Below, piece by piece: positions 35,551 through 44,708 of a stretch of DNA of 64,000 nucleotides. The stretch spans positions 202,357-266,356 of the forward strand of contig DLLF01000002.1 in assembly GCA_002477945.1 (NCBI GenBank). Direction: 5' to 3'. Below the pieces are notes generated by a model. That model was not told the DNA's origin. It saw only the letters and a list, made by a program, of their open reading frames with translations, and did not search any database. Position 1 is the stretch's first letter; each line of letters starts with the position of its first letter. The translations under genes were made by a program, and so were the position numbers. The stretch comes from Bacteroidales bacterium UBA7569. Lineage in GTDB: Bacteria; Bacteroidota; Bacteroidia; Bacteroidales; Paludibacteraceae.

Positions 35551-38487
35551 ATGAAACAAATAATCACATTTTTATTACTCTTTATCAGCATATCTGCGTA
35601 TAGCCGGCACAATCTGACAGGAAAAGTAATTGATAGAACAAGTGGTGAACCGGTTGAGATGGCAACCATACGTCTGTTTTCTTATTCCCACGGAGATTCT
35701 GCCCTCATACATGGAGTGCAGACCGATATGGACGGCAGATTCATTGTTACCAACGTGCAGGACGGCAGTTACAAACTGATCATCAGTTCCGTAGGATATT
35801 ACGAGCAGACTCTCCCCGTCACCATGGCTGGCAAGGACATCACTTTGCGTACCATTACGATGAAAGAGGAGGTCATGCATCTGGCGGAGGTAAGTGTACA
35901 GGGGCGCGCGGCAGAAATGACCGTCAAGGGAGATACAATCGAATATAACACCGCTGCCTACAAAGTCAACGAAAACGCAATGGTGGAGGACCTGCTCAAG
36001 AAGATGAACGGAGTGCAGGTGGATCAGCAAGGCAACGTGACCGTCAATGGCGAGACCATCACAGCCGTGCGTATCGATGGCAAGAAATTCTTCGGAGACG
36101 ACGTCCAATCGGCTACTAAGAACATCCCTGCGGAGATGATCGAAAAAATACAGGTCATCGACGAAAAATCCGAGACAGCCAAACTCACAGGCTTTGAAGA
36201 CGACGACACGGAACATATCATCAACCTGACCCTCAAGGCGGACAGAAAAAAAGGCGTGTTTGGTAAGTATACGGGCGGATTGGGTGCCGATATGGTCACC
36301 GAGAACGAAGGTTGGTTCAACTATGGAGACCATGAGTTTGGTACCACTGCCTCCGAGCGTACCAAACATTTCTTCAACGACGACTTCCGCTACAATGCCA
36401 ACATCTTCACCAATCTCTTGCTCGGAGAAAGCCAGACCACAATCCTCGGGAGTGCCAACAATACCAACGAGATTCGGATGCAACGGGGACGGGGTAATTT
36501 CGGACAGGACGCCAACGCGGGTATAACGCGCAGCGAGAATCTGGGTGTGAATACGAACATTGACCTCAACAGTAAAATCACCCCGAAAGATGCCAAAACC
36601 GAACTCCTTCTTGGCGGCGATGCGGCGTTCAGCCATTCGCACAACGACACCCGCTCGGAAACGAAAAAGGAATCCTATACAGAGGATTACACCTACCTCA
36701 ACGCTGACACGGCACAGCAGTTGTCCGACATCTACGATGCCAATGTACGGTTGGAGATGCAGTATCAGATTGATAGTGTAAACAAGATTATATTGCAACC
36801 GCGATTCTCATACACGGGGCAGAAAAAAGTCGGTTCGGAGGAATATAGCAACTACTATGGGGATAACCTGCTGAGCGATGGCTATCAGACATCTCTGGAC
36901 TCTACACGTGAAATCAGTGCGCGGCTGAAGATGACCTACAATCACAAGTTCTCCCGCCCGGGCAGGTCTGTCACACTTACCGGTAACATTGAATATACCG
37001 ACAACAGAGAGTATCAGGAAACCTTTGCTTTCGACAATCTGACTGGTAGTGCCTTGGTTGATCAATACACCAATTCCAGCAGCGGAAATGCTTCTTACTA
37101 TATCCATGCTTCCTACGTGGAACCCATCTACAAAACCAACCATCTTCTGGAAATTGCGGCACGCTTCACGGGAAGTAACCGCAACTCTCTGAAAAACCAA
37201 TACTCAGCCGACTATTCCATATCAGGCGATAAGGTCTATGAATACGATAGTGTCTATAGCAACCAACTCAGCAATAGCCTTTACACGGAGCGTCTGGAAC
37301 TCAACTACAGGTGGCTCACACAACGTAGCGACCTCACCATAGGGGCGCGCGTAATTGCTTCACAGACGCATTCCACCACCTTCTATGGCGGTGTCCTCGC
37401 GCGGGACACTCTCATCAATACGTGGAACGCCTCGCCAAGTATCAATTTCCGTTACAAATTCGGAAAGAAAGAGTTCGCCCGTATTCGCTATCGCGGACGT
37501 ATCTCACAGCCGACCATCACACAGATGGAACCTGTCCGGAACAATTCCGATGCCATGAACGAAACGGTCGGAAACCTCTCCCTCCGACCCGCTTTCCAGC
37601 ACCGGTTCGTGGCAATGTATTCACGCTTCAACCAAGATAAGTTCTCCTCTGTCATGACGGGTATTCGTGGTTCGCTCACGCAAAACGCCTTGGTGGGTAA
37701 TACTATCTACGATCAAACAGGCAAACGTTATCAACAGACCGTCAATGCGGATGTCATCCCATGGAATATCAGTGCCGACCTGATGTACAACACGCCTTTT
37801 GCACAGAAGATGCTTCAGTTCAACACGAGGACTATGGTCTCCTATAATCAGCGCGTGGCATATACGCTTCGCCAACAGGATGCCGCTCTCATTGCACAAT
37901 TGATTGAAGAGAATCGCCTGCCGCTCGGCGAGGCGTCTTTCACGGGCAACTTGCAGGTCAACGAAGACCTTTCCCTGCGGTTCACGCATAGTCTCGTGGA
38001 CATCGGACTCCGTACCAACGGCACATATAGCCGCACCGGCAACTCAACCACCGCCAACAGCACAAGCAACGTCTTCAATTGGGGCGTAACAGGTGATGTG
38101 GAATTTCATCTTCCCAAGTCATGGAACATTGCCGCCGACTGCGGCTACACGGCGCGTTATGGTTACCGGCTTGACAATGTCAACGAGATTATACTCAATG
38201 CCTCGTTGGAAAAGAGTTGGCGCAATTCCACCTTGTCCTTGCAAGTCTATGATATTCTGCATCAGAAGAAGAACATTGTGCAAGTCATTAGCGACAACTC
38301 CGTGCAATATGCCAAGTATAACACCCTGCCCACCTATTTTATGCTGACCTTCACATACAAATTCAACAAGATGGGTAATCTCAAGGCATCGGGTATGGGC
38401 GGCAGAATGCAGGAGATGATTGAAAGTGGTCACCAACCAGGCAAACCGGGCGGCATGCCACCCATGGGTCCCCCTCCCGGAATGTAA
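35551..38487 (+). CDS. TonB-receptor-like outer-membrane beta-barrel protein
   Basis: The 978-residue protein has a signal peptide (about 1-19), a carboxypeptidase-regulatory-like beta-sandwich (LTGKVIDRTSGEPVEMATIRL, seen over ~22-105), a plug-like domain (~125-230, with EDLLKKMNGVQV and KNIPAEMIEKIQVI) and a long C-terminal barrel of the outer-membrane beta-barrel family 3 type. No SusD-like gene follows, so a classical glycan uptake pair is absent. The tail is Gly/Pro/Met-rich (GGMPPMGPPPGM) after the last predicted strand, which is unusual for a barrel terminus. The substrate is unknown. Confidence 0.85.
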   Translation: MKQIITFLLLFISISAYSRHNLTGKVIDRTSGEPVEMATIRLFSYSHGDSALIHGVQTDMDGRFIVTNVQDGSYKLIISSVGYYEQTLPVTMAGKDITLRTITMKEEVMHLAEVSVQGRAAEMTVKGDTIEYNTAAYKVNENAMVEDLLKKMNGVQVDQQGNVTVNGETITAVRIDGKKFFGDDVQSATKNIPAEMIEKIQVIDEKSETAKLTGFEDDDTEHIINLTLKADRKKGVFGKYTGGLGADMVTENEGWFNYGDHEFGTTASERTKHFFNDDFRYNANIFTNLLLGESQTTILGSANNTNEIRMQRGRGNFGQDANAGITRSENLGVNTNIDLNSKITPKDAKTELLLGGDAAFSHSHNDTRSETKKESYTEDYTYLNADTAQQLSDIYDANVRLEMQYQIDSVNKIILQPRFSYTGQKKVGSEEYSNYYGDNLLSDGYQTSLDSTREISARLKMTYNHKFSRPGRSVTLTGNIEYTDNREYQETFAFDNLTGSALVDQYTNSSSGNASYYIHASYVEPIYKTNHLLEIAARFTGSNRNSLKNQYSADYSISGDKVYEYDSVYSNQLSNSLYTERLELNYRWLTQRSDLTIGARVIASQTHSTTFYGGVLARDTLINTWNASPSINFRYKFGKKEFARIRYRGRISQPTITQMEPVRNNSDAMNETVGNLSLRPAFQHRFVAMYSRFNQDKFSSVMTGIRGSLTQNALVGNTIYDQTGKRYQQTVNADVIPWNISADLMYNTPFAQKMLQFNTRTMVSYNQRVAYTLRQQDAALIAQLIEENRLPLGEASFTGNLQVNEDLSLRFTHSLVDIGLRTNGTYSRTGNSTTANSTSNVFNWGVTGDVEFHLPKSWNIAADCGYTARYGYRLDNVNEIILNASLEKSWRNSTLSLQVYDILHQKKNIVQVISDNSVQYAKYNTLPTYFMLTFTYKFNKMGNLKASGMGGRMQEMIESGHQPGKPGGMPPMGPPPGM

Positions 38488-38745
38488 ATACACAGGTGGT
38501 TGCATTCATAGACACTCTTAACTTGTGATACAGTTGCATTTAACCGTTGCGGAATTAATGTGAAATACAAGGGGCAGATGGTCTGTTACCTCTGGCATTG
38601 TATCATTGCTTCTTCTCTTCACAGGGCACATGTTCGTCAATGACCAAAGTCGGACTTTGTTCCCCTGTTTGATGGAGAATTAGGAGAGTCTCTTTGGCTC
38701 CTTTTTCAATAGTGGATATACATAATAGGATGATAGCATTATCTT

Positions 38746-38775
38746 AGCCCAGCCTTTGGAGGGGCTGGGGAAATC
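38746..38775 (+). repeat. GC-rich hairpin repeat, copy 1
   Basis: AGCCCAGCCTTTGGAGGGGC followed by TGGGGAAATC. Related to copies at 39075-39105 and 53952-53983. Confidence 0.5.
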
Positions 38776-38789
38776 TTTACTTGTTTCTA

Positions 38790-38863
38790 CGACCCCTCAA
38801 CGAGACCTCAAGCACCCCTCATCGACCCCTGAATCCGACCTTGACGAAACATCAATAAAAGGG
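38790..38863 (+). repeat. 11-bp array E (5 units)
   Basis: Units CGACCCCTCAA, CGAGACCTCAA, GCACCCCTCAT, CGACCCCTGAA and TCCGACCTTGA, then the tail CGAAACATCAATAAAAGGG. It is the longest array in the window. It lies in the gene-free stretch 38488-39294 after the outer-membrane protein. Confidence 0.85.
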
Positions 38864-38870
38864 TGATAAC

Positions 38871-39234
38871 ACCCGTTGGCGGAATTAAATCAAAATATTT
38901 ATGTCAGCGTGTCAGTTTCTTCCGGCATTGTGTCGGGTGTCAAAAATGGAGCGAGAATTTCGACAAGCGGAGATACTGTCTGAGCGTAGCGAGTTGTGCC
39001 TCCGCCGAAATTCGAGTGACCTGTATTTTTGGCAACGCCCGACACAAATCAATCCGTAGGTTAAGGTCGCTTATAGCCCCCTCTTTGAGAGGGTTGGGGG
39101 AGTCCCATTGGTTTCTTTTCTTTTGGTCAGGCAAAAGAAAAGAAAGAAGGAATATACACATCAGATTAATTGTAATCTGTATGTATATATTCAGATGATG
39201 CGGTAAATGAGTGAACGTAATTCCGCCAACGGGT
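38871..39234. mobile_element. MITE-like element with 17-bp perfect terminal inverted repeats
   Basis: ACCCGTTGGCGGAATTA (38871-38887) is exactly complemented at 39218-39234, giving a 364-bp unit with no gene. Inside are a large nested hairpin (38929-39046, outer stem TGTGTCGGG / CCCGACACA), a copy of the GC-rich hairpin (39075-39105) and a perfect 14-bp stem (39112-39125 with 39132-39145). TGATAA occurs just outside both ends (38864-38869 and 39240-39245), though not at equal spacing. A non-autonomous transposable element is the best guess. Confidence 0.6.
39112..39145. repeat. Perfect 14-bp palindrome inside the MITE-like element
   Basis: TTTCTTTTCTTTTG, a 6-nt loop, then CAAAAGAAAAGAAA. 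Confidence 0.75.
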
Positions 39235-39294
39235 CTTTCTGATAAATATATCCGCTCTTTGCCAGGAAAACCGGCTATGTCTGTCCGGTGATTG

Positions 39295-40767
39295 TCAGAA
39301 ACCGATACCAATATGAACACCCGCGCCTTGCAGAAGATAAACGAATCTATGCGGCTTTATTCCGACTACATACAACTCATCAAGAAAACAAAACGTGGGC
39401 ATGAAACTGTAATTCGCACCAATGAGCAGATCACAATGCTTGAATTCGTGAATATAATCTACACCGGCTCGGACAGCGGCACCGACAGGTACTGCTAATT
39501 CTTTGTTCGGAAATAAGACACCTAACTCGATTGCAAACAATCCGTACGGACGCAGATAATTGTTCCTTTTCAATCGTATCGGCACCTGTCCGCCGATGCC
39601 GTAACCTACTGAAAAACCGATTGCTCGGGAAGTCAGATCCACACAATTTAACATAGGTACACTCAAACGGAGTTCTCGCAGAAAATAACCGCTCACGTCC
39701 TGATAAGAAAGTGAAACCATATCACCGCTCTTGAACAAAGAATTATATTCCGCAACGATGATGTGGGAATGGGACATATTCTTGTTTAGTCCCACCTTCT
39801 CATCCTGCAAATTGGACATCGCCTTCGTCCTGTCACGGGTTCCATCAGGTTGTACCCCGTTGGCTTCTATCACATCCTTAATGAGTTGCAGGGGCGAATC
39901 TGCATCTTTTTCTCGCAGTGCCATGCGTTCTTCTGTAGGGATATTATAGTAGTACTTGCTCCAATCCTCTGCATCGTATGCGTACAACCACTGCAACAAC
40001 TGGTGTGCTTTTGAGCCGGTTTGCCCATGGATTGCCGTATCTTGTGACATGATATACTTCTTTGCCGCCGAAATAGGTATGGCAACCCCTACTTGGTCAC
40101 GACCGAAATCCTTTAATGTGTTGATACCTGCAACTTCGTATTTCCCGTTTTGCTTTATGAGCAGAGGACCGCCCGAACTGCCCGGATCTATGGCAGCCGT
40201 ATGTTGGATATAGGTTTGCCCGAGTTTTTCAATATATAGTGCCGAATTGCTTATCGTGCCGCGGGTCATTTGCCAGGAAGCCTTACCTGCCAATCCTGGA
40301 AAACCGGCGGCCGTGATATTAAGGCCTTCTTCCGCTTGTGCCGTGGAAAAAGGAAGCGGAATAAGAGCCGAGTCTTGGGAACTTAATGCAATCAGGGCAA
40401 GATCATATTCCTCTGATGTCGAAACAAGAGGGCAATGCGGTAATCTGATGGTGCGTTCATGAAGTTCAAAGGTCAATGTCGCGTAATTGGCATAACCCAC
40501 TACGTGACGGTTCGTCAGTACATACCTTTTGCCGTTGTGTTCTATCAGCACACCGCTGCCAAAAGTCCCTTGGGCGTATGCTGTCAGCATACGGCTTTCA
40601 TCGTACATACTTATGCGCACCAATTCAGTGGCATATCCGCAAAATAAAATACTGTCTTTTTGACTGTATTCCGGTGCAACTATGGCAACACTGTGACGCA
40701 GTCCCTGTGCTGGCAGCAGCAAAGGGAACATCATACAGACAACGGCAAGTAAATGCTTTCTCATCAA
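39295..40767 (-). CDS. Trypsin-like serine protease with beta-barrel-like C-terminus
   Basis: The 490-residue protein has a signal peptide (about 1-20) and a chymotrypsin-fold domain (~65-245). The catalytic triad is visible: His in LTNRHVV, Asp in EEYDLALIAL and Ser in DPGSSGGPL. After a linker (~250-330) the last ~150 residues alternate polar and hydrophobic positions (GYFLRELRLSVPML, YLRPYGLFAIELGVLF, GAAVRAGVDYIHEF, LLIGANYSFMP) and end in GIGF, the pattern of a small outer-membrane barrel with a terminal Phe. It could therefore be a membrane-anchored protease. It follows a secreted-protein gene by 28 bp. Confidence 0.8.
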   Translation of the reverse strand: MMRKHLLAVVCMMFPLLLPAQGLRHSVAIVAPEYSQKDSILFCGYATELVRISMYDESRMLTAYAQGTFGSGVLIEHNGKRYVLTNRHVVGYANYATLTFELHERTIRLPHCPLVSTSEEYDLALIALSSQDSALIPLPFSTAQAEEGLNITAAGFPGLAGKASWQMTRGTISNSALYIEKLGQTYIQHTAAIDPGSSGGPLLIKQNGKYEVAGINTLKDFGRDQVGVAIPISAAKKYIMSQDTAIHGQTGSKAHQLLQWLYAYDAEDWSKYYYNIPTEERMALREKDADSPLQLIKDVIEANGVQPDGTRDRTKAMSNLQDEKVGLNKNMSHSHIIVAEYNSLFKSGDMVSLSYQDVSGYFLRELRLSVPMLNCVDLTSRAIGFSVGYGIGGQVPIRLKRNNYLRPYGLFAIELGVLFPNKELAVPVGAAVRAGVDYIHEFKHCDLLIGANYSFMPTFCFLDELYVVGIKPHRFVYLLQGAGVHIGIGF

Positions 40768-40795
40768 TGGGAGTAATTAAAGTGACAATCAATAG

Positions 40796-41668
40796 TTATT
40801 CATCATCTCCTGCGGCACCGTTTATGATATTGTCGGAAGATTTCTCTTGGCTTCCATCAGCGGTTTCTTCTTCCCTGCGGAGGGTTTCTGACGGTTCCTC
40901 CTCACTTTGCCGGATACTGGTGGAAGGTGCTTCTGTAGAAGGATAATTGCTTGTTGGCATAGTTTCGCCGACACGGGACATTTCGTCAAGGTACTCCTGC
41001 AAATTATCTGTATCCGCTTTCCCGCTGGCAATAGCATCTTCTATAGCGGGTACCGCTGCAAACACATGAGCAATTTCTTGTCTGTATTTTTTGCCGCCGC
41101 GAAACCAAGTCAGTATGTTATCCGGTCTTCCGTAGTTCAATTGGCATATCACCATCGCCTTGTCTCTGTCTCTGCAAACCAGCACGCAAGGTATTGGAGA
41201 GAATATACCATATTGGTCGGAATACCAATCGCCATATAGCAGCCCTTCCTCCTTATCCATCGTATAGGTCGGGTGAACGCACAATAGGATTCCCCAGGAA
41301 GATTGCAGGATAGGATACCCCCAACGGTCTTGCTCCTTTATAAGACCCACCTTGGAGGAATAGGCGTGATACAAGGTGGTCTTGTTCTCAGGGAAGTCTT
41401 CCGTCCAATAGGTGATACAATAAATATCGGAGGCTTGTAGTTTTTCTTTGCCTTCTTTCTTGTCTTTGCTTGTGTACACCGAAATGGTCTCGCTGTCACC
41501 TTTTGCTAATTCCACCATGGGATACGTTCTTTCATGACCGTCCATAAAAGCAACCGTCCCTGGATAATAAACTTTCTTGTGAAGATGAATAAAGGTGCCG
41601 AGACTCACTTGGGCGGACGCACCTGAGACCGCGAACAGCATTAACAGAGAAATAATGTATTTCCTCAT
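40796..41668 (-). CDS. Secreted protein of unknown function with acidic low-complexity tail
   Basis: A 290-residue protein with a signal peptide (MRKYIISLLMLFAVSGASAQ). The central part (~20-215) is of mixed composition with several Trp, Tyr and Cys residues and no motif I recognise. The last ~55 residues are rich in Ser, Thr, Glu and Pro (EAPSTSIRQSEEEPSETL). It precedes the trypsin-like gene in the same operon, so it may be its substrate, inhibitor or partner. The start is set by a promoter at 41698-41728. Confidence 0.65.
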   Translation of the reverse strand: MRKYIISLLMLFAVSGASAQVSLGTFIHLHKKVYYPGTVAFMDGHERTYPMVELAKGDSETISVYTSKDKKEGKEKLQASDIYCITYWTEDFPENKTTLYHAYSSKVGLIKEQDRWGYPILQSSWGILLCVHPTYTMDKEEGLLYGDWYSDQYGIFSPIPCVLVCRDRDKAMVICQLNYGRPDNILTWFRGGKKYRQEIAHVFAAVPAIEDAIASGKADTDNLQEYLDEMSRVGETMPTSNYPSTEAPSTSIRQSEEEPSETLRREEETADGSQEKSSDNIINGAAGDDE

Positions 41669-41697
41669 CTTGAGTTGGTGTTGTTTGTTAAACAATG

Positions 41698-41728
41698 CAA
41701 AGGTAAATATAACTCCCCAATTCACCAA
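41698..41728 (-). promoter_or_regulatory. Promoter of the secreted protein-protease operon
   Basis: On the minus strand TTG (41726-41728), 20 bp, TACCTTTG (41698-41705), ~30 bp before the ATG at 41668. Confidence 0.65.
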
Positions 41729-42053
41729 GTATTGATAGGAAAAATGCAGAAAACACATCTGCCTGTATAGAGAAATAGCAACCTTGCAGTTCAAGTTGAA
41801 AAAGAAGCGGTCTTATCAGTTTGCAAAGAATGAAAATTCCATATATTCTACTGGTTATAGGAAAATCAAGGAGACAAAACCTCGCAAAAATGTACCGTCA
41901 TGGATTCCGTGCTGCCTTTATCCGTCACACCCGCCGGATTCGTTTTCCCGTCACAGGCTCATTTGCCTTACTGTGAAGCGGAGTATAAACAGATGACATG
42001 TTTCTTTCGTCAGAATAATCCGGTGAACATCATCTGAAACAAACAGAATCATA

Positions 42054-42078
42054 GGTGGACGCAATCCCTGCGCCCACC
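42054..42078. repeat. Unexplained hairpin in a gene-free stretch
   Basis: GGTGGACGCA and TGCGCCCACC pair with one mismatch around ATCCC. The stretch 41729-42451 has no gene I can support. It also holds TTTGCAAAGAACATAATAAA at 42371-42390, repeated at 42438-42457. Confidence 0.5.
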
Positions 42079-42451
42079 CGTACATAAGATAATGCTATGA
42101 TTCCTGACATACAATAAACTAACTTCAAACACGGCAAAGGTAGGTCATGTCAGCGACAACTGCAATCCCTTAAATAGAGTATTTGTGTTCCATTTCCTGC
42201 GTTTTAGAGCGTATGTCGTCCGCAAGAATACAAACATATACCGAAAAATAGGTAAGAACACAAGCCACCCACAAGCCCTCAATAGATGCATCCTGTCTTG
42301 TGTATGCGCTGTCCTTGATAACGTTTGGTGCCGCTGTTCTGTACAAACAGTCCTCCTCGCAAACTGCTCATTTGCAAAGAACATAATAAAAACGAGACAC
42401 CCTGTTAGTATCTCCACCGAACGGACTGTCTATGAGTTTGCAAAGAACATA

Positions 42452-42484
42452 ATAAAAGCGAGGTGCCTCGCAAGGCACCTCGCC
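42452..42484 (-). terminator. Terminator of the PpiD-like gene
   Basis: A perfect 10-bp stem GCGAGGTGCC / GGCACCTCGC (42458-42467, 42474-42483) is followed on the minus strand by TTTTATT. Confidence 0.85.
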
Positions 42485-42515
42485 GTATCGTGTATATGTG
42501 TCTATACAACTCTGA

Positions 42516-44576
42516 TCAATAGAAGTTGGAACGGTTGTCCTCCACTTCTGCTTTCGTTTCAATGAGATTAACCAACTGATAAGGCAGACTGTACGTGTAG
42601 CGTGTACTCAGTTGCTGTATTTCCTGAGCCTCATTGAATGTTCCTTCTGCGGTGGTCTTGTCGATGCTGCGCAATACATACACTCCGTTCACACCTTTCA
42701 ATGGAGCAGATGTCTCACCCTTCTCCAAAGCAACGGCTGTTCCTATGGCAACAGGTTCAACACCTGCATTGCCGAAACGATAGGAACCGAACGTCACACC
42801 TTCCGCCGTCTGTATCTCCGCATTCATCTTGCCAGCCGCTTCTTCCAAAGTCTCTACGCCCTTCAAAGAAGCAATTATCTTGTCGGCTTTTTTGTCACGA
42901 AGCAGTTCTCTGCGCAGATCGGCACTCACTTCATCCATGTCGCGGTATTCGCCGTCGTGGACCTCAGTCAACACGGCTGCCACATACTTGTCACCGCAAT
43001 CAAAGATGTCGCTCACGGCACCCTCTTTTGCTCCAAACGCCCAGCGCACAATCGCACGCGATTGCTTCAAGTCGTCCACCTTCTCGCTGTTCTTGTCCAA
43101 GTTGAACGCCGGGATCACATTCATTCCGTTCTCTTCGGCGGTTGCCAGAAACTTCTCCTCCGTATTGTTGGTAATAATGAACTGCTTCGCATCATTGAAG
43201 ATTGTCGCGTATGTCTTGCTCGACGGAGTAACCTTTCTTTCCAAGATAGCCATCTTCACCTTCGGTGTGGCTGCGCTCTTTTCCATCACTTGAACCACTT
43301 GCAACCCTGTGCCGTAAGGCAGGCTGAATATGCTGTTCGTGCCAAGCGCAAATGCCTTGTCAGCCATTTCTTTCGGCATATCGATCTCCTGCAACCAACC
43401 CAACTCGTTTGCCTCTCCATAAGATCCCTTTGCCCATTCCTGCTTCAAAGAATCAAGTTGTGCCGCGTTGACCAACACAGCGTAACGCAGTTTCACAGAG
43501 TCAGGCAACGAATAACCTGTTTCCACCAGACGTGCCATGGAGTAAGTGTCATCGGCAAAACTGATTTCCGTCACGTCACCCGCCTTGGCATTCTTTCCAA
43601 ACGCGAACTCTTTATAGCGGGCGGGAATGGTGCTTTCCGAATAGTTCTTTCCGTCATAAACAACATCGGAGTTGGAGTTCACTACGGATGCCAAATCGCC
43701 GGCCTTGACAGTGACAAATTCTTCACGCAAACCATTGATCCAACGTTCGACATCCTCAAAGTCGTATGACGACGGAACAATATCAAATACAACATAACTG
43801 ATGGAGCGGTTAGGCTTTTGCTTGTATTGCTCTTTGCGCTTGTTGTAGAGCGAGCGGATCTCGCTGTTGCTTACTTTCACCGTCGAATCCGGCACGCTGT
43901 AGTAGGGCTGCGATACATATTCCACGGTGGCAGTCGTCTGGCGGCTGTTGAACGCATACTTCGCATCCGTGACATTGGCTCCGATCAACTCCGTGAGAAG
44001 ACCGATGTATTTCTCTTGCAAGTAGTTCAACTTGATGGCATTCTCCCAATACATCCAATAGGTGCGGGCCTGCTCCAAACTGGCAGCCTGCTCTGCATCC
44101 TCTGCGTCGCGGTCAATGCTGTTGAGAAATTGTATCAGGGCAAGACGGTTGAATTGTCCGCTCTGATCAAAGAATGCACGGCGTTGTTGGATGATCTGGT
44201 GAGGATGTTCACCGATACACAACTCCGACAACTCGTCTGCCGTAACGGTCATACCTATCTTTTCTGCCTGCGCACCCAACGTGTATTTAGCCAGCATCGT
44301 TTGCCATACCTGGTTGTTGATGTACGATTGCATCTCCTCGGTCATGTCGCTTCTGCCCGTCTCTATTTTCATAACCTCGGTCAGTTGCTCGCGGGCAGCC
44401 TCATATTCTGTGTAATGAATGTCTGTACCTTCTATGCTGCCAATATTCTCCCTGGAGCGGTTGGCAAAGGTACTGCTTGAACTGAAAAAGTCACCTAAGA
44501 TAAATGCCAGCATAGCAACGCCCACTACTATCAACAGGAACGCACCATGCTTACGAATCTTTTCTAATGTTGCCAT
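42516..44576 (-). CDS. PpiD/SurA-like periplasmic peptidyl-prolyl isomerase
   Basis: The 686-residue protein starts with one membrane helix (~11-32, GAFLLIVVGVAMLAFILGDF) followed by a SurA-N-like chaperone region (EYEAAREQLTEVMKIETG). A parvulin-type central region is likely (~340-460, with LRYAVLVNA, GELGWLQEI-like wording, SLPYGTGLQVVQVMEK). This matches the membrane-anchored PpiD type that assists outer-membrane protein folding. It lies 132 bp after the CorC-type gene on the same strand, a common Bacteroidales neighbour, and has its own terminator. Confidence 0.85.
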   Translation of the reverse strand: MATLEKIRKHGAFLLIVVGVAMLAFILGDFFSSSSTFANRSRENIGSIEGTDIHYTEYEAAREQLTEVMKIETGRSDMTEEMQSYINNQVWQTMLAKYTLGAQAEKIGMTVTADELSELCIGEHPHQIIQQRRAFFDQSGQFNRLALIQFLNSIDRDAEDAEQAASLEQARTYWMYWENAIKLNYLQEKYIGLLTELIGANVTDAKYAFNSRQTTATVEYVSQPYYSVPDSTVKVSNSEIRSLYNKRKEQYKQKPNRSISYVVFDIVPSSYDFEDVERWINGLREEFVTVKAGDLASVVNSNSDVVYDGKNYSESTIPARYKEFAFGKNAKAGDVTEISFADDTYSMARLVETGYSLPDSVKLRYAVLVNAAQLDSLKQEWAKGSYGEANELGWLQEIDMPKEMADKAFALGTNSIFSLPYGTGLQVVQVMEKSAATPKVKMAILERKVTPSSKTYATIFNDAKQFIITNNTEEKFLATAEENGMNVIPAFNLDKNSEKVDDLKQSRAIVRWAFGAKEGAVSDIFDCGDKYVAAVLTEVHDGEYRDMDEVSADLRRELLRDKKADKIIASLKGVETLEEAAGKMNAEIQTAEGVTFGSYRFGNAGVEPVAIGTAVALEKGETSAPLKGVNGVYVLRSIDKTTAEGTFNEAQEIQQLSTRYTYSLPYQLVNLIETKAEVEDNRSNFY

Positions 44577-44708
44577 TGTATTATGTTATTTATTATTTAT
44601 TCTGCAGTCATTCTCTCTGTCTCTTCATGCTGCCTTTCTGTTTTTTCGCATCATGGAGACAAGGCATTCAGCGTGCGAAATTACTAAAAATATCCGCTTC
44701 TGCCAAAT

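Noticed and set aside
35575..36798. 407-residue frame on the minus strand
   Set aside because: It is antisense to the outer-membrane protein gene and shows no domain.
8115..38863. CRISPR-like tandem repeats
   Set aside because: The arrays have contiguous 11-bp units with no unique spacers, and no cas gene is present.
41784..41996. 70-residue plus-strand frame
   Set aside because: No homology recognised, no promoter, and composition like the surrounding gene-free DNA.
42145..42562. Small minus-strand frames (90 and 64 residues)
   Set aside because: They are built from the repeated TTTGCAAAGAACATAATAAA text and the PpiD terminator, not from protein-like sequence.
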